Shown here piece by piece: positions 1 through 11,129 of a stretch of DNA of 64,000 nt; the stretch's first letter is position 1; the number at the start of each line of letters is the position of its first letter. The stretch comes from Duganella sp. CF458 (lineage in GTDB: Bacteria; Pseudomonadota; Gammaproteobacteria; Burkholderiales; Burkholderiaceae_D), in contig NZ_FOOF01000001.1 in the NCBI RefSeq assembly GCF_900113115.1, positions 124,001 to 188,000 of the forward strand. The letters are read 5' to 3'. A program made the position numbers and the translations under genes. The notes below the pieces were generated by a model that worked only from the letters and a program-made list of their open reading frames with translations, did no database searches and had not been told where the DNA came from.

Positions 1-541
1 TGGCGGCGATGGCGTAGACCCAGCCCACGTCGGTGGCGGCGATCAGCATGCCGCCGATGGCAGGCGAGATCACCGTTGCCAGGCGCATCGAGACCATGCT
101 CACCGCGCGCGCCTGCATCAGGTTTTCGCGCCCCACAATGGCCGGCATGCAGGCCAGCAGCGCCGTCACGCCCAGTGCGCCGAAAAAGCCGTCCCAGGCC
201 GACAGGAGGCAGACTGCCCACAAGGATGGCACGGGCAGCCAGGCGTTGGCGGCCAGGCCGACGAAGCCCAGGCCGCAAATGGCACGCGCCAGCAGGATCA
301 ACTTGCGGCGGTCGTAGCGGTCGGCCAGCACGCCGCCCAGCAGCAGCCCGGCGAACATGCCGCCGCCTTCCAGGGCCAGCGCCAGCCCCACCTGCAGGCT
401 GTCGCCGGTCAGGGCGTAGACCTGCATCGGCACCGCCACCGACAGCATGCCCAGTCCCAGCAGCGAAATGGTGCGTGCGATGAACACGCTGCGGAAGTCG
501 CGGTTGCGGCGCAGCAGGCCGAGGTCGACAAACAATTTCAT
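1..541 (-). CDS. entS: EntS-type MFS siderophore exporter (3' end outside window)
   Basis: This inner-membrane major facilitator is expected to export the newly made catecholate siderophore to the periplasm. Translating the minus strand from the ATG at 541 gives MKLFVDLGLLRRNRDFRSVF, followed by hydrophobic segments and the MFS loop signature GGVLADRYDRRKLILLARA, closely resembling the N-terminal half of E. coli EntS. About 180 residues are visible; the C-terminal half lies beyond base 1. The gene starts 21 bases after the NRPS stop and is the last visible gene of the siderophore operon, so Fur control through the upstream promoter is expected. The family call is strong; substrate identity is inferred from the neighbours. 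Confidence 0.88.
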   Translation of the reverse strand, partial: MKLFVDLGLLRRNRDFRSVFIARTISLLGLGMLSVAVPMQVYALTGDSLQVGLALALEGGGMFAGLLLGGVLADRYDRRKLILLARAICGLGFVGLAANAWLPVPSLWAVCLLSAWDGFFGALGVTALLACMPAIVGRENLMQARAVSMVSMRLATVISPAIGGMLIAATDVGWVYAIAA

Positions 542-562
542 ACTCTATTTCCTCATTCAGGT

Positions 563-3500
563 TCAGGCGCTGCGTCGTTGGCGCAGTTGCAGGCGTTGTG
601 CGGCGCCGCCGATTGCACGGTCCAGCAGCGGACCAAGCACTTCCAGCGATTGCGGCGACAGGATGGTCTCGTGCGAGCAGTGCGCCAGATGGTGCACTTC
701 CAGGTCCGGCACATGCCTGCGCCAGGCCTCGAGCGGGCGGATGTAGCCGGGCAGCGACTGGCCGGCGATGAACAGCGTGACCGGACCGTCGTAGTCCGGC
801 GTGCGCGTTTGCGCCAGCAGGCGCACCGCGTCGCGGTAGTTGGCGAATACCTGCTCCAGCATCGCCTCCTTCTCCTGGCGCAGCACCTCGTCGGTTTCGC
901 CTTCGTAGGCATCTCCCAACAGGCGCTCCTGCTCGCGTTCCGCCCCCAACGCCGCTTCCGCGCCTTGCGGGTCGGTCCAGTCGTGCACCTCGGCCGGGTA
1001 GGTATCCAGCAGGCCGAGGAAGCTGACTTCCTCGCCTTGCGCGCGCAAGCGCTCGGCCACGCCATACGCGACGGTGCCGCCCAGCGAGTAGCCCAGCAGG
1101 TAGTACGGCCCTGTTGCCTGTACTCCGCGCACGATCTCCACCTGGCGCTCCAGCAATTCCTCCATGTTTGCGCTGGACGCCACCAGGCCGAGCGGACGCG
1201 GCGACTGCAGGCCGACGATGGCCCTGCCTCCACCAATGTAGCGCGACAACACGCTGTACTGCCAGGCGAAGCCCGAGCCGGGATAGAAGCAGATCAGCGG
1301 CGGGCCTTCGCCCTGGCGCAGCTGGATCACTTGATCGAAGCCGTCGTTGCCGAAATCGTTGACCATGCCCTGGCTGTTCAACAGGGCGGCCAGCCGCGCC
1401 ACGGTCGACGCGGTCATCACCTGGCCGACCGTGATACGGCGTTGCAAGGTGCGCCGCACTTCGGCCGCCAGCTTCATGGCCAGCAGCGAGTGGCCGCCGA
1501 TGGCAAAGAAATCGTCGTCGGCGCCGACTGCCTCCAGCCCCAGCACACGCCCGAACACGTCAGCCAGGCGCTGTTCCAGGCCGCGCGCGGGAGCCCGGCC
1601 AGCCTCCTTGCTGCCACGTGCCGGCAGCGGCAGCGCCTTGCGATCGAGCTTGCCGTTGGCGCTGAGCGGCAGCCGCTCCAGCTCCAGCACGGCCACCGGC
1701 ACCATATGGGCCGGCAAGCGTGCCGCCAATGCGCTGCGCAACTGCGCACTATCCGGGCGCGTATCGGGCGCGGCCACCACATAGGCCAGCAGCTGGCGCG
1801 CATCCGCGCCGCCGCTATCCCCGCCCAGCACCGCGGCGTGCACCACCGCTTCGGCGACACCGGGCTGTTCGCGCAAGACCGCCTCGATTTCACCCAGCTC
1901 GATGCGCTGCCCACGGATCTTGACCTGGTCGTCCGCGCGGCCCAGGTATTCCACCACGCCGCCTTCCAGCCAGCGCACCATGTCGCCGGTGCGATACAGC
2001 CGTGCCCCCGCCACGAACGGGTCGGCCACGAAGCGCGCGGCGGTCAGGCCCGGCTTGCCGACATAGCCGTCAGCCAACTGGACGCCGCCCAGGTACAACT
2101 CGCCGACCGCACCCGGCGGCACCTGGCGCAGCCAGCGGTCGAGCACGCGCAACTGGGTGTTCCACACCGGGCGGCCAATCGGCACCCCGGCACCGCCCTG
2201 CCCCATGTCGCCGAAAGCCGGCATGAAGCTGACGTCCACCGCCGCTTCGGTCGGCCCGTACAGGTTGTGCAGGGCCGCCGGGCTCAATTGCGCAAACTCC
2301 CGCGCCAGCGACTTGCCCAGCGCTTCACCGCTGCAGAACACCAGCCGCAGGCTGGCGCAACGCCGCTCGCCCTGCTCGGCCAGGTAGCCTGAGAACACCG
2401 ACAACATCGACGGCACGAAGTGCAGGCAGGTCACGCCATGCCGCTCGATCGCCTGCAACAGGGCCGCCGGGTCGCGGTGTGCATCCGGCTCGGCCATCAC
2501 CAGGCAAGCGCCCTGCATCAGGGGCCAGAAGAATTCCCAGACCGAGACATCGAAACCGCAGGGGGTCTTCTGCAGTACCACGTCGCCTTCGCGCAACTGG
2601 TACTGGTACTGCATCCAGGCGATGCGGTTGTAGATCGCCTGGTGCGGCACCATGGCGCCCTTGGGCCGCCCGGTGGTGCCGGACGTGTAGATGACGTAAG
2701 CCGGGTGTGCCGGGCTGCAGGCGACGTCCAGTTGCGGCGCGAACAGCTCCATGCCAGCCAGCTCGTCGAAGCAAAGCTGTGGCGTGCCGGCCGCCGCGAA
2801 GCGCGCCTGGTGCGCGCTGTCCGTCACCAGCAGGCGCGGTGCGGCGTCGGCCAGCATATACGCCAGGCGCTCGGCCGGATAGCCCAACTCCAGCGGCAGG
2901 TAGGCGGCACCGGCTTCGATCACGGCCATGATCGCAATACTCAGGCGCACCGAACGCGGCACGGCCACCGCGACGATATCGCCCGGCTGCACGCCTTGTT
3001 CGATAAGGCGCGCCGCAAGCAGGCACACCTGGCGCCGTGTTTCAGCGTAATCCAGCTGCACCCGCGCGTCTGCCAGGGCGGGACGGTTCGGCGTTCGCCG
3101 CGCCTGTGCGGCCAGCACACCGCGCAGGGTCTGCATCGACAGCGCCACGGCGGTATCGTTGGCCGCCGCCAGCGACTGCGCCTCACCCGGCGTCAGCACA
3201 GGGTAGCGCGACAATGGCAGTTGCGGCTGCTCCAGCGCCGTGCGCAGCACCATCGCCACACGCTGTGCCAGCGCGGCGGCATCAGCCACCGCGCCGCGGT
3301 TTTCCACCAGCAGCGTCAAGCGTTCGCCCGGCAACACCAGCAGGGCCAGCGGATAGTGGCTGTAGCCCCTGTTCACCACCTCGCCAATGCGCAGCGGACG
3401 GCCGTCGCGGCCCGGCAGCTCCTGCGCTAGATAGGCATTGTCGGGATAATTCTCCACCACCAGCAGCGTGTCAAACAGCGCAGCCACGCCAGCTTCGCGC

Positions 3501-6500
3501 TGGATGGCCGCCAGGCCAAGACCGTCGTGTTCCATCAGCGCGATATGGCGCTGCTGCAGCGCGGGCAACTGTTCCCACAGCCCTTGCGCCGCATCGAGGC
3601 GGGTACGCACCGGGATCGTATTCAGGAACAGGCCGACCTGCTGTTCAATGCCGTCGAATTCACTGTGGCGGCCCGAAACCGGGCTGCCGAACAGCACGTC
3701 GGCGCGCCCCGACATGACCGACAGTACCTGGCCCCAGACGGCCTGCATCAGTACATTCAGCGTGATGCCGCGCGCGCGCAGCTCTTCCTGCAGGCGCGCA
3801 GTCAGCGATGCGGGCAGTTGCAGCGAATATTCCTGCATCGCGGCACTGGCCGCAGCGGCGTCGAACAGCAGCAACGGTTCCGCGCCCGCCAGGTCGTCCC
3901 GCCACGCAGCCTGGGACGGCGCCGTATCGCGCTGCGCCAGCCGCTGCACGAGCTGGCCGTAGCCGGCGCGCAGCGGGGTGAAAGCCGCGCCGGGTTCGGC
4001 GTAAGCCGACAACAAATCGCGCAGCAGCAGCGGCGTGGACCAGCCGTCGATCACCAGGTGATGCACCACCAGCAGCAGCGCATGGCGACGCTCGGCCAAC
4101 TTGACCAGAGCCGCCTGCAGCATGCCGCCGAAGCGTACGGTAGAGCCGTCCTGCGCCAGCAGTTCCTCCTGCAGCGCCGCCAGCCGTGCTTCCGCCTCCC
4201 CCTGATGCAGGTGGCTGAAGTTGCGCTGCTGCCACGGCCAGGATGGGATGGTATCTGGCGCCGGCATCAGGAACAGCGGCTGCTGCGCAGCGTCAAGGTC
4301 GAACATGCCGCCCAGTTGTGGATATCGGCGCAGTACCGCACAGAGTGCGCCGTGCAGGCGGGCCGCGTCGACATCGCCGTCAAGATGCAGCAGGGTGAAG
4401 GCGTTGTAGCTGCCCTGCCCTTGCGCTGTCTGCGCATGGAACAGCATGCCCTCCTGCAGCGGCAGGGCCGGCAGTATTTCGCCGTATGGCCCATGCCGGC
4501 GCATCAGCAGCGCGCGCTGCTGCGCGCTCACCGCATGCGCTGCCGGCGCGGTCTCTGCCGGCGTAGCATGCTGCGCGGCGAAAGGCGCCAGCTGCGCCGC
4601 CATGGCGCGCGGGGTGCGCTGCGCGAAGACCGTCGCGGGACGCAACATGTAGGCGAGATGCCGCATGGCGGTGCACAACATGATGGCGGCAATGCTGTCG
4701 CCGCCAAGGGCGAAGAAGTCGTCATCGACCGAGGCCTCGGCCAACTGCAGCACGTCTGCCATCGCGCGTGCTACAAGAAGGGGCAATGGCCCGGCGTCGG
4801 CTTCCTGGGCGGCCACCGCGCCTGCCGGATTGGCGTGAGGAAGCGGCAACTGCTTGCGGTCCACCTTGCCGCTGACGTTGCGCGGGAAGCGCTCCAGCAC
4901 CACCAGCGCGGCCGGCACCATATAGTCCGGCAGCGCATGCCGCAGCGCCGCCAGCAGTTCGCCGCCGCGCGCAGCGCGCTGCGCGTCATCCAGTCCCGGC
5001 ACCACGCAATAGCCGACCAGGCGATGCGTGTTGTTGACTGCCTGCGCCAGCACCACCACGCTTTCCACGCCCGGCAGCAACGACAGGGCATTTTCCACCT
5101 CGCCCAGTTCGACGCGATAGCCGCGCACCTTGACCTGGTCGTCGCCGCGGCCAAGGAATTCCAGCTGTCCGGCGGCGTTCCAGCGTACCAGGTCGCCGGT
5201 ACGGTACATCCGGCTGCCTGCCGGCCCGAATGGACAGGCGACGAAGCGCGAAGCGCTCAAGCCGCCCCGTGCCAGGTAGCCTTGCGCCAGGCCGGCGCCG
5301 CTGACATACAACTCGCCCGCCACGCCAAGCGGCACCGGCTGCAGCCGCGCATCGAGCACGTGCGCCACCGTATTGCCGATCGGGCGGCCGACCACCGGCT
5401 GCATGCAGTCAACCAGTGCGGCGCGCAGCGTATCGACCGTGTATTCGGTGGGCCCGTACAGGTTGTGTGCCTGCAGCCCGGGGAAGGAGCGCAGCTGCTG
5501 CCACAGCGCAGTCGGCGCCGCCTCGCCGCCGATCAGGATCAGCGTCGGCTGATGGTTATCCGGCACCATCAGGCCATTGCTGAGCATCTGGGCCAGGAAG
5601 GAAGGCGGCAAGTCCATCGCATCGATGCCGATGCGCTGTACCTCCTGCACCAGGCCGTATGCATCGCGCCGCATCTCTTCGTCGAATACGTGCAGCTCCT
5701 GGCCGCGCAGCATCCAGAACAGCTGCAGCCAGGACGAGTCGAAGGAGAATGAATGGGTGTGGGCAGCGCGCAGCGCGCGGCCGGGATAACGTTGCGCCAC
5801 CGCAGCCAGCGCCGGGCCGTAGATCGTGTCCTCATGCGCCAGGAACAGGTTGAGCAGCGCGCCGTGCGTGTTCATCACGCCTTTCGGCCGGCCGGTGCTG
5901 CCGGAAGTGAAGATGATATAGGCCACCGCATCGGCAGGCAGCGCACCACCACGTTCCTCTTCGTTCAGCGGCGACGCCGGCTGCCGGGCCAGGGCCGCCA
6001 GGATTGGCTCGCTGTCCAGGTCAAGGCGCGCGATGCCGGGCGGCGGGGCAAATGCTGCCGCACCGGTGGACAACAGCAGCACGGGCGCGGCATCCTCGCA
6101 CATCATGGCGACGCGGTCTGGCGGGTAATCCAGGTCGAGCGGCAGGAACACTGCACCGCACTCCAGGACCGCCAGCATCGCCACCACCGACTCCACTGAA
6201 CGCGGGACGGCGACGGCTACCACGCGCCCGGGGCCGGCCCCGTGTTCGCGCAGCAGGCGCGCCAGCCGGGCGACCCGGGCGGACAGCTCGCCGAAGTGCA
6301 GCGTCGCACCGCCGCATACCAGCGCGACGGCATCCGGCCCTGCTTCCGCCTGGCGCGCCAGCATGGCCGACAGGCGGTCTACTGCAGGAGCAGCCACCGC
6401 CGGCCCTTGCGACCATCGCGCAATGTCGTTCCGTTCCTCGGCCGTTGCCGGCAGCAGCGCTTGCAGTTCGCGTTGCGGCGCCGCGAGCCATTGCTCCAGC

Positions 6501-7750
6501 ATGCATTCCAGCCGGGCCACGTGCCGCTCCAGCTCCGTTGCGTCATAACGCGCGGCATCGGCGCGCAGTTCGATCGAGATGCGCTCCCCCACCTGCAAGT
6601 TGAATTCAAGGTCGTCCACCGGGCCTGTCGCCAGGTGATGCGTGGTGCCCTGCAGCCCGGCCAGCTCCAGCCGGTAATCGAACATCTTGAAGTTGACCAG
6701 CGCACCATACAGCTTGCGGCCGCTGCCCACCAGGCCCGCGTCGCGTTGAATCTGCTCGGCTTCATAGCGCTGGTGCGGCCGTACGGCCTGCGCCGAGGCG
6801 CGGAACGCGCGCGACACCGCGAACCAGTCCATTGCCCCTTCCATGTCGACTGCCAAGGGCAGCACGTTGACCATCGGGGCCAGCGCGTTGATGGCGCGCG
6901 ATCCCATGCGGCGCATGAAGGGCATGCCGATAGCCTGGCGCTTCTGGCCCGTCACCCGGTACAGGTAGGCTGCCAACAGGCCATGCAGCAGGTCCGGCAC
7001 CGCCAGGCCGGCGTCCAGCGCATGCCGCTGCAACGTCACCGCCGCCTCGTCCGGCAGCTCCCATGCCAGGCTGTGCACCTGGCCGGAAGGCGGCGCGTTG
7101 CGCAGGGACAGGCTGGCGGCCGGCGGCAACGTTTCGCAAAAGCCGGCCCAGAAGGCGCGGTCGCGTTCCCGCGTGTCGCTGCCCTGGTATGCCTCATATT
7201 CCTCGACCGCTACTGAAACCGGTACGAAGGGCGACGGCCCGGCATCGGCGCCGGTCGCCAGCGCGGTGTAATGGGCCGCGATGCGGCGCGTCAAGGCCAG
7301 GAAACTGAAGCCGTCCAGCATAATGTGATGGAAGCGCTGGTACCAGAGCCAGTGGTCGGCGCCGATCTGGAACAGGACCTGGCGATGGCAATGCTGCCCG
7401 CTGGACAGATCGAAGGGCTCCGCCATGTCGGCGCGCATCCAGGCGTCGGCTTGCTGCCTGGCGTCTGCGTGGCGGCGCAAATCGAATTCCAGCGGCGCCC
7501 CGACGGTGTCCATGGCGCCGGCCTCCCGCAGTTGCTGCCTGGCGCCATCCTCTGCCTGCACATAGCGCGCAGTCACGGTATCGGCTTCCGCCAGCCCGTG
7601 CTGGATCGCGCGCGACAGCAGCTCCGCCTGCAAGGCGCCGCGCATTTCGATGCAATGGGCAATGACATAGCCTTGCTTGTTTTCGGCCACCTGGTCGGCC
7701 AGCCAGATACCGAGCTGGCTGCCGTTCAGCGGCAAATAATGTGGATCCAT
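563..7750 (-). CDS. Two-module siderophore NRPS, C-A-T-C-A-T-TE (DhbF/VabF-like, extended EntF)
   Basis: This 2395-residue peptide synthetase should assemble 2,3-dihydroxybenzoate (DHB), one amino acid and serine, and release the product by its thioesterase. Visible order: C1 (HHIMLDG, 141-147); A1 ([11 protein letters not shown] near 614); T1 (GGDS, Ser1019); C2 (HHLVIDG, 1230-1236); A2 ([11 protein letters not shown] near 1688); T2 (GGHS, Ser2088); TE (GYSLGG, Ser2222; Asp2249; His2360). There is no epimerisation domain. By alignment to GrsA/EntF by eye, the A2 pocket reads DVWHFSLVDK, the EntF serine code. The A1 pocket reads DSLDLGLVDK, which I cannot assign, but Asp713 (position 278) and Asp773 (position 331) with Gly741 (301) recall codes for Arg, Lys or Orn. 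E. coli EntF is one module of about 1293 residues; Bacillus DhbF has two. The start follows a GAGGAG site 9 bases after the MbtH stop. Confidence 0.93.
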   Translation of the reverse strand: MDPHYLPLNGSQLGIWLADQVAENKQGYVIAHCIEMRGALQAELLSRAIQHGLAEADTVTARYVQAEDGARQQLREAGAMDTVGAPLEFDLRRHADARQQADAWMRADMAEPFDLSSGQHCHRQVLFQIGADHWLWYQRFHHIMLDGFSFLALTRRIAAHYTALATGADAGPSPFVPVSVAVEEYEAYQGSDTRERDRAFWAGFCETLPPAASLSLRNAPPSGQVHSLAWELPDEAAVTLQRHALDAGLAVPDLLHGLLAAYLYRVTGQKRQAIGMPFMRRMGSRAINALAPMVNVLPLAVDMEGAMDWFAVSRAFRASAQAVRPHQRYEAEQIQRDAGLVGSGRKLYGALVNFKMFDYRLELAGLQGTTHHLATGPVDDLEFNLQVGERISIELRADAARYDATELERHVARLECMLEQWLAAPQRELQALLPATAEERNDIARWSQGPAVAAPAVDRLSAMLARQAEAGPDAVALVCGGATLHFGELSARVARLARLLREHGAGPGRVVAVAVPRSVESVVAMLAVLECGAVFLPLDLDYPPDRVAMMCEDAAPVLLLSTGAAAFAPPPGIARLDLDSEPILAALARQPASPLNEEERGGALPADAVAYIIFTSGSTGRPKGVMNTHGALLNLFLAHEDTIYGPALAAVAQRYPGRALRAAHTHSFSFDSSWLQLFWMLRGQELHVFDEEMRRDAYGLVQEVQRIGIDAMDLPPSFLAQMLSNGLMVPDNHQPTLILIGGEAAPTALWQQLRSFPGLQAHNLYGPTEYTVDTLRAALVDCMQPVVGRPIGNTVAHVLDARLQPVPLGVAGELYVSGAGLAQGYLARGGLSASRFVACPFGPAGSRMYRTGDLVRWNAAGQLEFLGRGDDQVKVRGYRVELGEVENALSLLPGVESVVVLAQAVNNTHRLVGYCVVPGLDDAQRAARGGELLAALRHALPDYMVPAALVVLERFPRNVSGKVDRKQLPLPHANPAGAVAAQEADAGPLPLLVARAMADVLQLAEASVDDDFFALGGDSIAAIMLCTAMRHLAYMLRPATVFAQRTPRAMAAQLAPFAAQHATPAETAPAAHAVSAQQRALLMRRHGPYGEILPALPLQEGMLFHAQTAQGQGSYNAFTLLHLDGDVDAARLHGALCAVLRRYPQLGGMFDLDAAQQPLFLMPAPDTIPSWPWQQRNFSHLHQGEAEARLAALQEELLAQDGSTVRFGGMLQAALVKLAERRHALLLVVHHLVIDGWSTPLLLRDLLSAYAEPGAAFTPLRAGYGQLVQRLAQRDTAPSQAAWRDDLAGAEPLLLFDAAAASAAMQEYSLQLPASLTARLQEELRARGITLNVLMQAVWGQVLSVMSGRADVLFGSPVSGRHSEFDGIEQQVGLFLNTIPVRTRLDAAQGLWEQLPALQQRHIALMEHDGLGLAAIQREAGVAALFDTLLVVENYPDNAYLAQELPGRDGRPLRIGEVVNRGYSHYPLALLVLPGERLTLLVENRGAVADAAALAQRVAMVLRTALEQPQLPLSRYPVLTPGEAQSLAAANDTAVALSMQTLRGVLAAQARRTPNRPALADARVQLDYAETRRQVCLLAARLIEQGVQPGDIVAVAVPRSVRLSIAIMAVIEAGAAYLPLELGYPAERLAYMLADAAPRLLVTDSAHQARFAAAGTPQLCFDELAGMELFAPQLDVACSPAHPAYVIYTSGTTGRPKGAMVPHQAIYNRIAWMQYQYQLREGDVVLQKTPCGFDVSVWEFFWPLMQGACLVMAEPDAHRDPAALLQAIERHGVTCLHFVPSMLSVFSGYLAEQGERRCASLRLVFCSGEALGKSLAREFAQLSPAALHNLYGPTEAAVDVSFMPAFGDMGQGGAGVPIGRPVWNTQLRVLDRWLRQVPPGAVGELYLGGVQLADGYVGKPGLTAARFVADPFVAGARLYRTGDMVRWLEGGVVEYLGRADDQVKIRGQRIELGEIEAVLREQPGVAEAVVHAAVLGGDSGGADARQLLAYVVAAPDTRPDSAQLRSALAARLPAHMVPVAVLELERLPLSANGKLDRKALPLPARGSKEAGRAPARGLEQRLADVFGRVLGLEAVGADDDFFAIGGHSLLAMKLAAEVRRTLQRRITVGQVMTASTVARLAALLNSQGMVNDFGNDGFDQVIQLRQGEGPPLICFYPGSGFAWQYSVLSRYIGGGRAIVGLQSPRPLGLVASSANMEELLERQVEIVRGVQATGPYYLLGYSLGGTVAYGVAERLRAQGEEVSFLGLLDTYPAEVHDWTDPQGAEAALGAEREQERLLGDAYEGETDEVLRQEKEAMLEQVFANYRDAVRLLAQTRTPDYDGPVTLFIAGQSLPGYIRPLEAWRRHVPDLEVHHLAHCSHETILSPQSLEVLGPLLDRAIGGAAQRLQLRQRRSA

Positions 7751-7759
7751 GGCGACTCC

Positions 7760-7972
7760 TCAGGCGTGCGCCGCAAAGGGATTGATGGCATGCCAGTGGC
7801 GCTCGATGTAGTCCACGCATTCGCTGCGTGGCGCAGGGCCATGCTGCACCCGCCAGCCCGCCGGCTGCGGCGCAAATTCCGGCCACAGGCTGTACTGGCC
7901 CGAGCCGTTGCGCAGCACGGTGAACTGGTAGCTTTCATCGTCAAAAGGATTGGTGTTGTTCTCGTTACTCAT
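7760..7972 (-). CDS. ybdZ: MbtH-like NRPS accessory protein
   Basis: This 70-residue protein belongs to the MbtH family, small partners that bind adenylation domains and are often needed for their folding or activity. The start NPFDDESYQFTVLRNGSGQY, then SLWPEF, GW and the C-terminal YIERHWHAINP match the family's conserved Trp-containing pattern at full length. Its ATG overlaps the fes stop (ATGA), and the NRPS starts 9 bases downstream, so it is very likely the partner of that NRPS. E. coli has the same arrangement of fes, ybdZ and entF. Confidence 0.95.
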   Translation of the reverse strand: MSNENNTNPFDDESYQFTVLRNGSGQYSLWPEFAPQPAGWRVQHGPAPRSECVDYIERHWHAINPFAAHA

Positions 7973-9186
7973 GGTTGTTGGATCCAGTCAAAGTCTTTCA
8001 TCAGTTCACACAGGCCTTCCAGCAGGCCGTCGCGCCAGCACAGCCAGTCGTGGCCGCCGCGCACTTCGCGCAACTCGGCCCGGTGGCCTGCAGCGCACAA
8101 GGCCCGGTGGAAGGAACGGTTCGGGTCAAGCATGCTGTCTTCGTAGCAGCCGATTTCCAGCAGGAAGCGCAGCGGCATGCCGGCCCCCAGGCCGCGCCCC
8201 ACTTCGCCCGCCAGCCAGCCGCCGCTGGCCGTATCGCTTGCGTCGGGCCACCAGTAAGAGCCGGATTGGCTCAGCACATTGCCGAAGCGCCCGGGCCAAT
8301 GCAGCGCCGCGTAGGCCGCGGCCAGGCCGCCGAAGCTTTGGCCCGCGACCACGGTGCGGCCGGCTTGGGCGGTGAAAGGCTCCAGCCCGTGTGCTGCCGG
8401 CAGCAACTCCTGCTGCAGGGCGTTCCAGAACGCCGCGTTGCACGGCAACTCCTGCGCGCGCCGCTCCGGCGACACGGCGTCGACCAGCAGGTAGACTGCC
8501 GGCGGCAACTTGCCCTGCGCGGTCAAGCTATCGAGGGCGCCAAACAGGTTTTCCTGGTGCGCCCAATAGTGGCCGTCGAGCAGCACGGCCAGCGCAGGAT
8601 CGCCGGCCGCCGCGTGCGGCGCGGTGCGGTAGATCCAGGTATCGCGGGCGCCCCCAAGGGCGGCGCTGTGCCAGCGATAGCATTGCAGCCGGCCTTGCGG
8701 CTGGCCGGCCCCGGTCCATGCCGGGTGCACGGGAGCCTCCGGCAGCAGCAGCGCCGACAGCGGCTGGCCCCAACTGCCGCCATGCGCAGGCCACCTGTTC
8801 AGCGGGTCGGCCTGGGCATTCGTTTCCAGCAGGCCGACCCACCAGCGCCGCAGCGCGGCGCCGCCGCCCTGTTCCGGCGCCGGACGGTCCGCCGCCACCG
8901 GCATCAGGAAGTAGCTGCCGCGCCAATCGGACGGTAGCCGGGTGCTCCAGCTCCAGACGTCGGTGCCGGCATGGTGGCGCAGCGCGGCCGGGCCCGTGCT
9001 GGGATGGGGCGTGTGCGAGTACACATCGATGTATACGGCGCTTGCCTGGACTGCGGGCGGCTGGCGCCACAGGAAAGTCAGGTCGTGCATGCCATCCGCA
9101 TCGTTGGCGGCGCGCAGCAGCGGCGTGCCGTGTGCCGCTGCTGCGCTCCACCATGCGGCGCTGCCAAGGTCGCCGCGGTCCATCAT
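7969..9186 (-). CDS. fes: Enterobactin esterase-like (Fes) hydrolase
   Basis: Fes-type cytoplasmic esterases hydrolyse the ester backbone of imported ferric tri-catecholates so that iron can be released. The protein (405 residues from this start) has an N-terminal Fes domain and a C-terminal alpha/beta-hydrolase part with the nucleophile motif GQSFGG followed by LSQSGSYWW, and a catalytic His in RGGHDWLCW, all nearly as in E. coli Fes. I chose the ATG at 9186 because it overlaps the preceding stop as ATGA; the open frame runs 19 codons further upstream inside the preceding gene. Presence of a serine-ester-cleaving enzyme supports a product with a seryl ester core. Confidence 0.93.
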   Translation of the reverse strand: MMDRGDLGSAAWWSAAAAHGTPLLRAANDADGMHDLTFLWRQPPAVQASAVYIDVYSHTPHPSTGPAALRHHAGTDVWSWSTRLPSDWRGSYFLMPVAADRPAPEQGGGAALRRWWVGLLETNAQADPLNRWPAHGGSWGQPLSALLLPEAPVHPAWTGAGQPQGRLQCYRWHSAALGGARDTWIYRTAPHAAAGDPALAVLLDGHYWAHQENLFGALDSLTAQGKLPPAVYLLVDAVSPERRAQELPCNAAFWNALQQELLPAAHGLEPFTAQAGRTVVAGQSFGGLAAAYAALHWPGRFGNVLSQSGSYWWPDASDTASGGWLAGEVGRGLGAGMPLRFLLEIGCYEDSMLDPNRSFHRALCAAGHRAELREVRGGHDWLCWRDGLLEGLCELMKDFDWIQQP

Positions 9187-10829
9187 GCCTGGCGCTCCTG
9201 CGCCCCGGCCAGCGCCGGCGCTTCGGCGGCAGGCGCCGCCCATACGCTATCCGCAGGACCGCTGCGGGCGCGCCGTGCAGCCAGGCGGGCCGCCCACGCC
9301 AGGACGAGGGCCAGCACGAAGGCCGTCAGGTCCACCGCTACCGCGCCCACGCTGCCGTGGGCCCACATGCCGAGCGAAGGCAGGAGACGCGCAATCAGCG
9401 AAGTCACGGGGATGGCGAAACCGGCCGCTGCACACAGCGCCAGCAGTTGCGGCGCCGCGCGCGCCGCGCCGCGCCAGAAGGCCCAGGCCACGCAGGACAG
9501 GAATACCACGTAATAAGCTGTCATCAACGCCGCATTCAGGTTGCCGGCCGACGCGTGCAGCCATTTGGCCGCCAGCAGCGCTCCCGCCACCCCGGCCACG
9601 CTGCCCAGGCAGATGCCCACGGTCGCTGCCGCCAGCAAGGCGGTGCGGCGCGGCTGCACCGGCGGCGCCTGGTCGCGCAGCTGGTTCTTGCGGCGCTTTT
9701 CGACCCACAGCAGGTTTCCGGAGTAGAACAGGAAGGCACCCGACAGGCCGAATGCAAAGTACACCCAGCGCATCCAGTTGCCGCCATAGCTGCCGAAGTG
9801 CAGCGCGAAGAACGATGCAGCGATGCTGCTCCAGGCATCGCTTTTTGGAGGCAGCATGCTGGTGTTCAGCACCTGCGCGCTGTAGGGGTCCATCAGCAGG
9901 TAGCCCGACACGGCGCCGCGCACCACGTAGTCATCGTTCGCCACACCCACCCGCACCAGCGGGCGCGGGCTCTCCAGGTCCATGAACAGCATCTCCGTCA
10001 CCTCGAAGCCCGGTGCTTCCTGCTGCGCGCGGCGTACCAGCTTGCTGGCCGGCGCCAGCTTCGACACGTCGCCCGGTCCCGGCGTACCGGCCGGCCGCGA
10101 CCACATCTTCCGCTCGCCATACACCACCTGCTGCAGGCTGTCGTAGAACTGGTCGTGGAAGGCAAATACGATCACCGTCAGGCTGATCACGATATGGAAA
10201 GGCAGGCTGGCGATGCCGATCACATTGTGGGCGTCAAGCCAGAAGCGCTTGCGGTTCTTGCCTTTGCGCAGGGCGAAGAAGTCCTTCACCAGCGTTGGCA
10301 GCAAGAGCACCACGCCCGAAACCAGCGCCAGGAAGTACAGCACGCCCGCCACGCCCATCAGGTAGACGCCCAGGTATTCGTCGCCCAGCGTGCCGGGAAC
10401 GCCGCCCGTGCGGTGCAACATGTCCACCAGTTCCCCGAACAGGGATGGCCGCACTTCCTGCGCGGCCAGCTTGCCTTGCGCGTCCAGCGTGCCCTGCCAG
10501 CGCATGGCGTTCAGGTCGATGTCGCGCCCCGCATGGGCGGCACTCCAGGTGACCGGTGCCGGGTTGTTTTCATGCCGCACCAGGTGCAGGGTGAATTCCT
10601 CGCGGGCGGCGGGATGGGCGGCAAGCACCTCGCGCACCACGGTATCGATTTGTTGCGGCGCCAATGCGGCAACCGGCGCCGACGGTGCGCTGACCCAGCG
10701 CTCCAGCGGGTGCTTGAACATGGTCAGCGCGCCGCCGAAGAAGCCGATGAACAGCAGGATGCCGGCGCAGATGCCGGTCCAGGTGTGCAGGGATTGGTAG
10801 ATGCGAAGAATATCGCTGCGAACTTTCAT
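9183..10829 (-). CDS. PepSY-associated TM protein, putative siderophore-iron reductase
   Basis: This 548-residue integral membrane protein has the PepSY_TM layout: an N-terminal YQSLHTWTGICAGILLFIGF segment, a periplasmic region, a second helix group (GVAGVLYFLALVSGVVLLLP, then LPFHIVISLTVIVFAF), and several C-terminal helices. Family members of the PiuB/FoxB type lie beside siderophore receptors and some are reported to reduce or help process ferric siderophores at the inner membrane. It lies 3 bases after the DUF3649 gene and overlaps fes by ATGA. The reductase role is inference; conserved His residues in helices (H15, and in the LPFHIVI segment) would suit haem binding. Confidence 0.85.
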   Translation of the reverse strand: MKVRSDILRIYQSLHTWTGICAGILLFIGFFGGALTMFKHPLERWVSAPSAPVAALAPQQIDTVVREVLAAHPAAREEFTLHLVRHENNPAPVTWSAAHAGRDIDLNAMRWQGTLDAQGKLAAQEVRPSLFGELVDMLHRTGGVPGTLGDEYLGVYLMGVAGVLYFLALVSGVVLLLPTLVKDFFALRKGKNRKRFWLDAHNVIGIASLPFHIVISLTVIVFAFHDQFYDSLQQVVYGERKMWSRPAGTPGPGDVSKLAPASKLVRRAQQEAPGFEVTEMLFMDLESPRPLVRVGVANDDYVVRGAVSGYLLMDPYSAQVLNTSMLPPKSDAWSSIAASFFALHFGSYGGNWMRWVYFAFGLSGAFLFYSGNLLWVEKRRKNQLRDQAPPVQPRRTALLAAATVGICLGSVAGVAGALLAAKWLHASAGNLNAALMTAYYVVFLSCVAWAFWRGAARAAPQLLALCAAAGFAIPVTSLIARLLPSLGMWAHGSVGAVAVDLTAFVLALVLAWAARLAARRARSGPADSVWAAPAAEAPALAGAQERQA

Positions 10830-10832
10830 GGC

Positions 10833-11129
10833 TTACCCCAGGCTGGAACGGACATAGAACAACAGGCTGTACGCCAGGACATTGGCGCCGCCCAGCCACA
10901 ACCCGGCGCGCAGGCCGGTGCGGAACAGGTAGACAAGCGCGAACACGGTCATCCACAGCGGCGCGATGCTCCACATGACGACCTGGGCCTTCTCGCCGGC
11001 GCCGATGCCGCCGGGACCGGCCCAGGCGAACAAGCCGGCCAGGGCCAGCGCCAGGGCGCCGCCCAGCACGGCGCCGGCAAAAGTCTTGCTCCACCAGTCG
11101 GGGCGGATTGCGTCAGGTTTGGCACTCAT
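10833..11129 (-). CDS. DUF3649-type small iron-uptake membrane protein
   Basis: This 98-residue protein starts MSAKPDAIRPDWWSKTFAGA and has three predicted membrane segments, including ALALALAGLFAWAGPGG, VMWSIAPLWMTVFALVYLFR and a last one ending LAYSLLFYVRSSLG. The WSKT-FAWAGPGG-VMW-LVYLFRTGLRA pattern is that of DUF3649, which usually sits between a DUF3325 gene and a PepSY-TM gene near siderophore receptors; that is the order here. I chose the ATG at 11129, which overlaps the upstream stop (ATGA), over an upstream in-frame start at 11195. Molecular function is unknown. Confidence 0.78.
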   Translation of the reverse strand: MSAKPDAIRPDWWSKTFAGAVLGGALALALAGLFAWAGPGGIGAGEKAQVVMWSIAPLWMTVFALVYLFRTGLRAGLWLGGANVLAYSLLFYVRSSLG

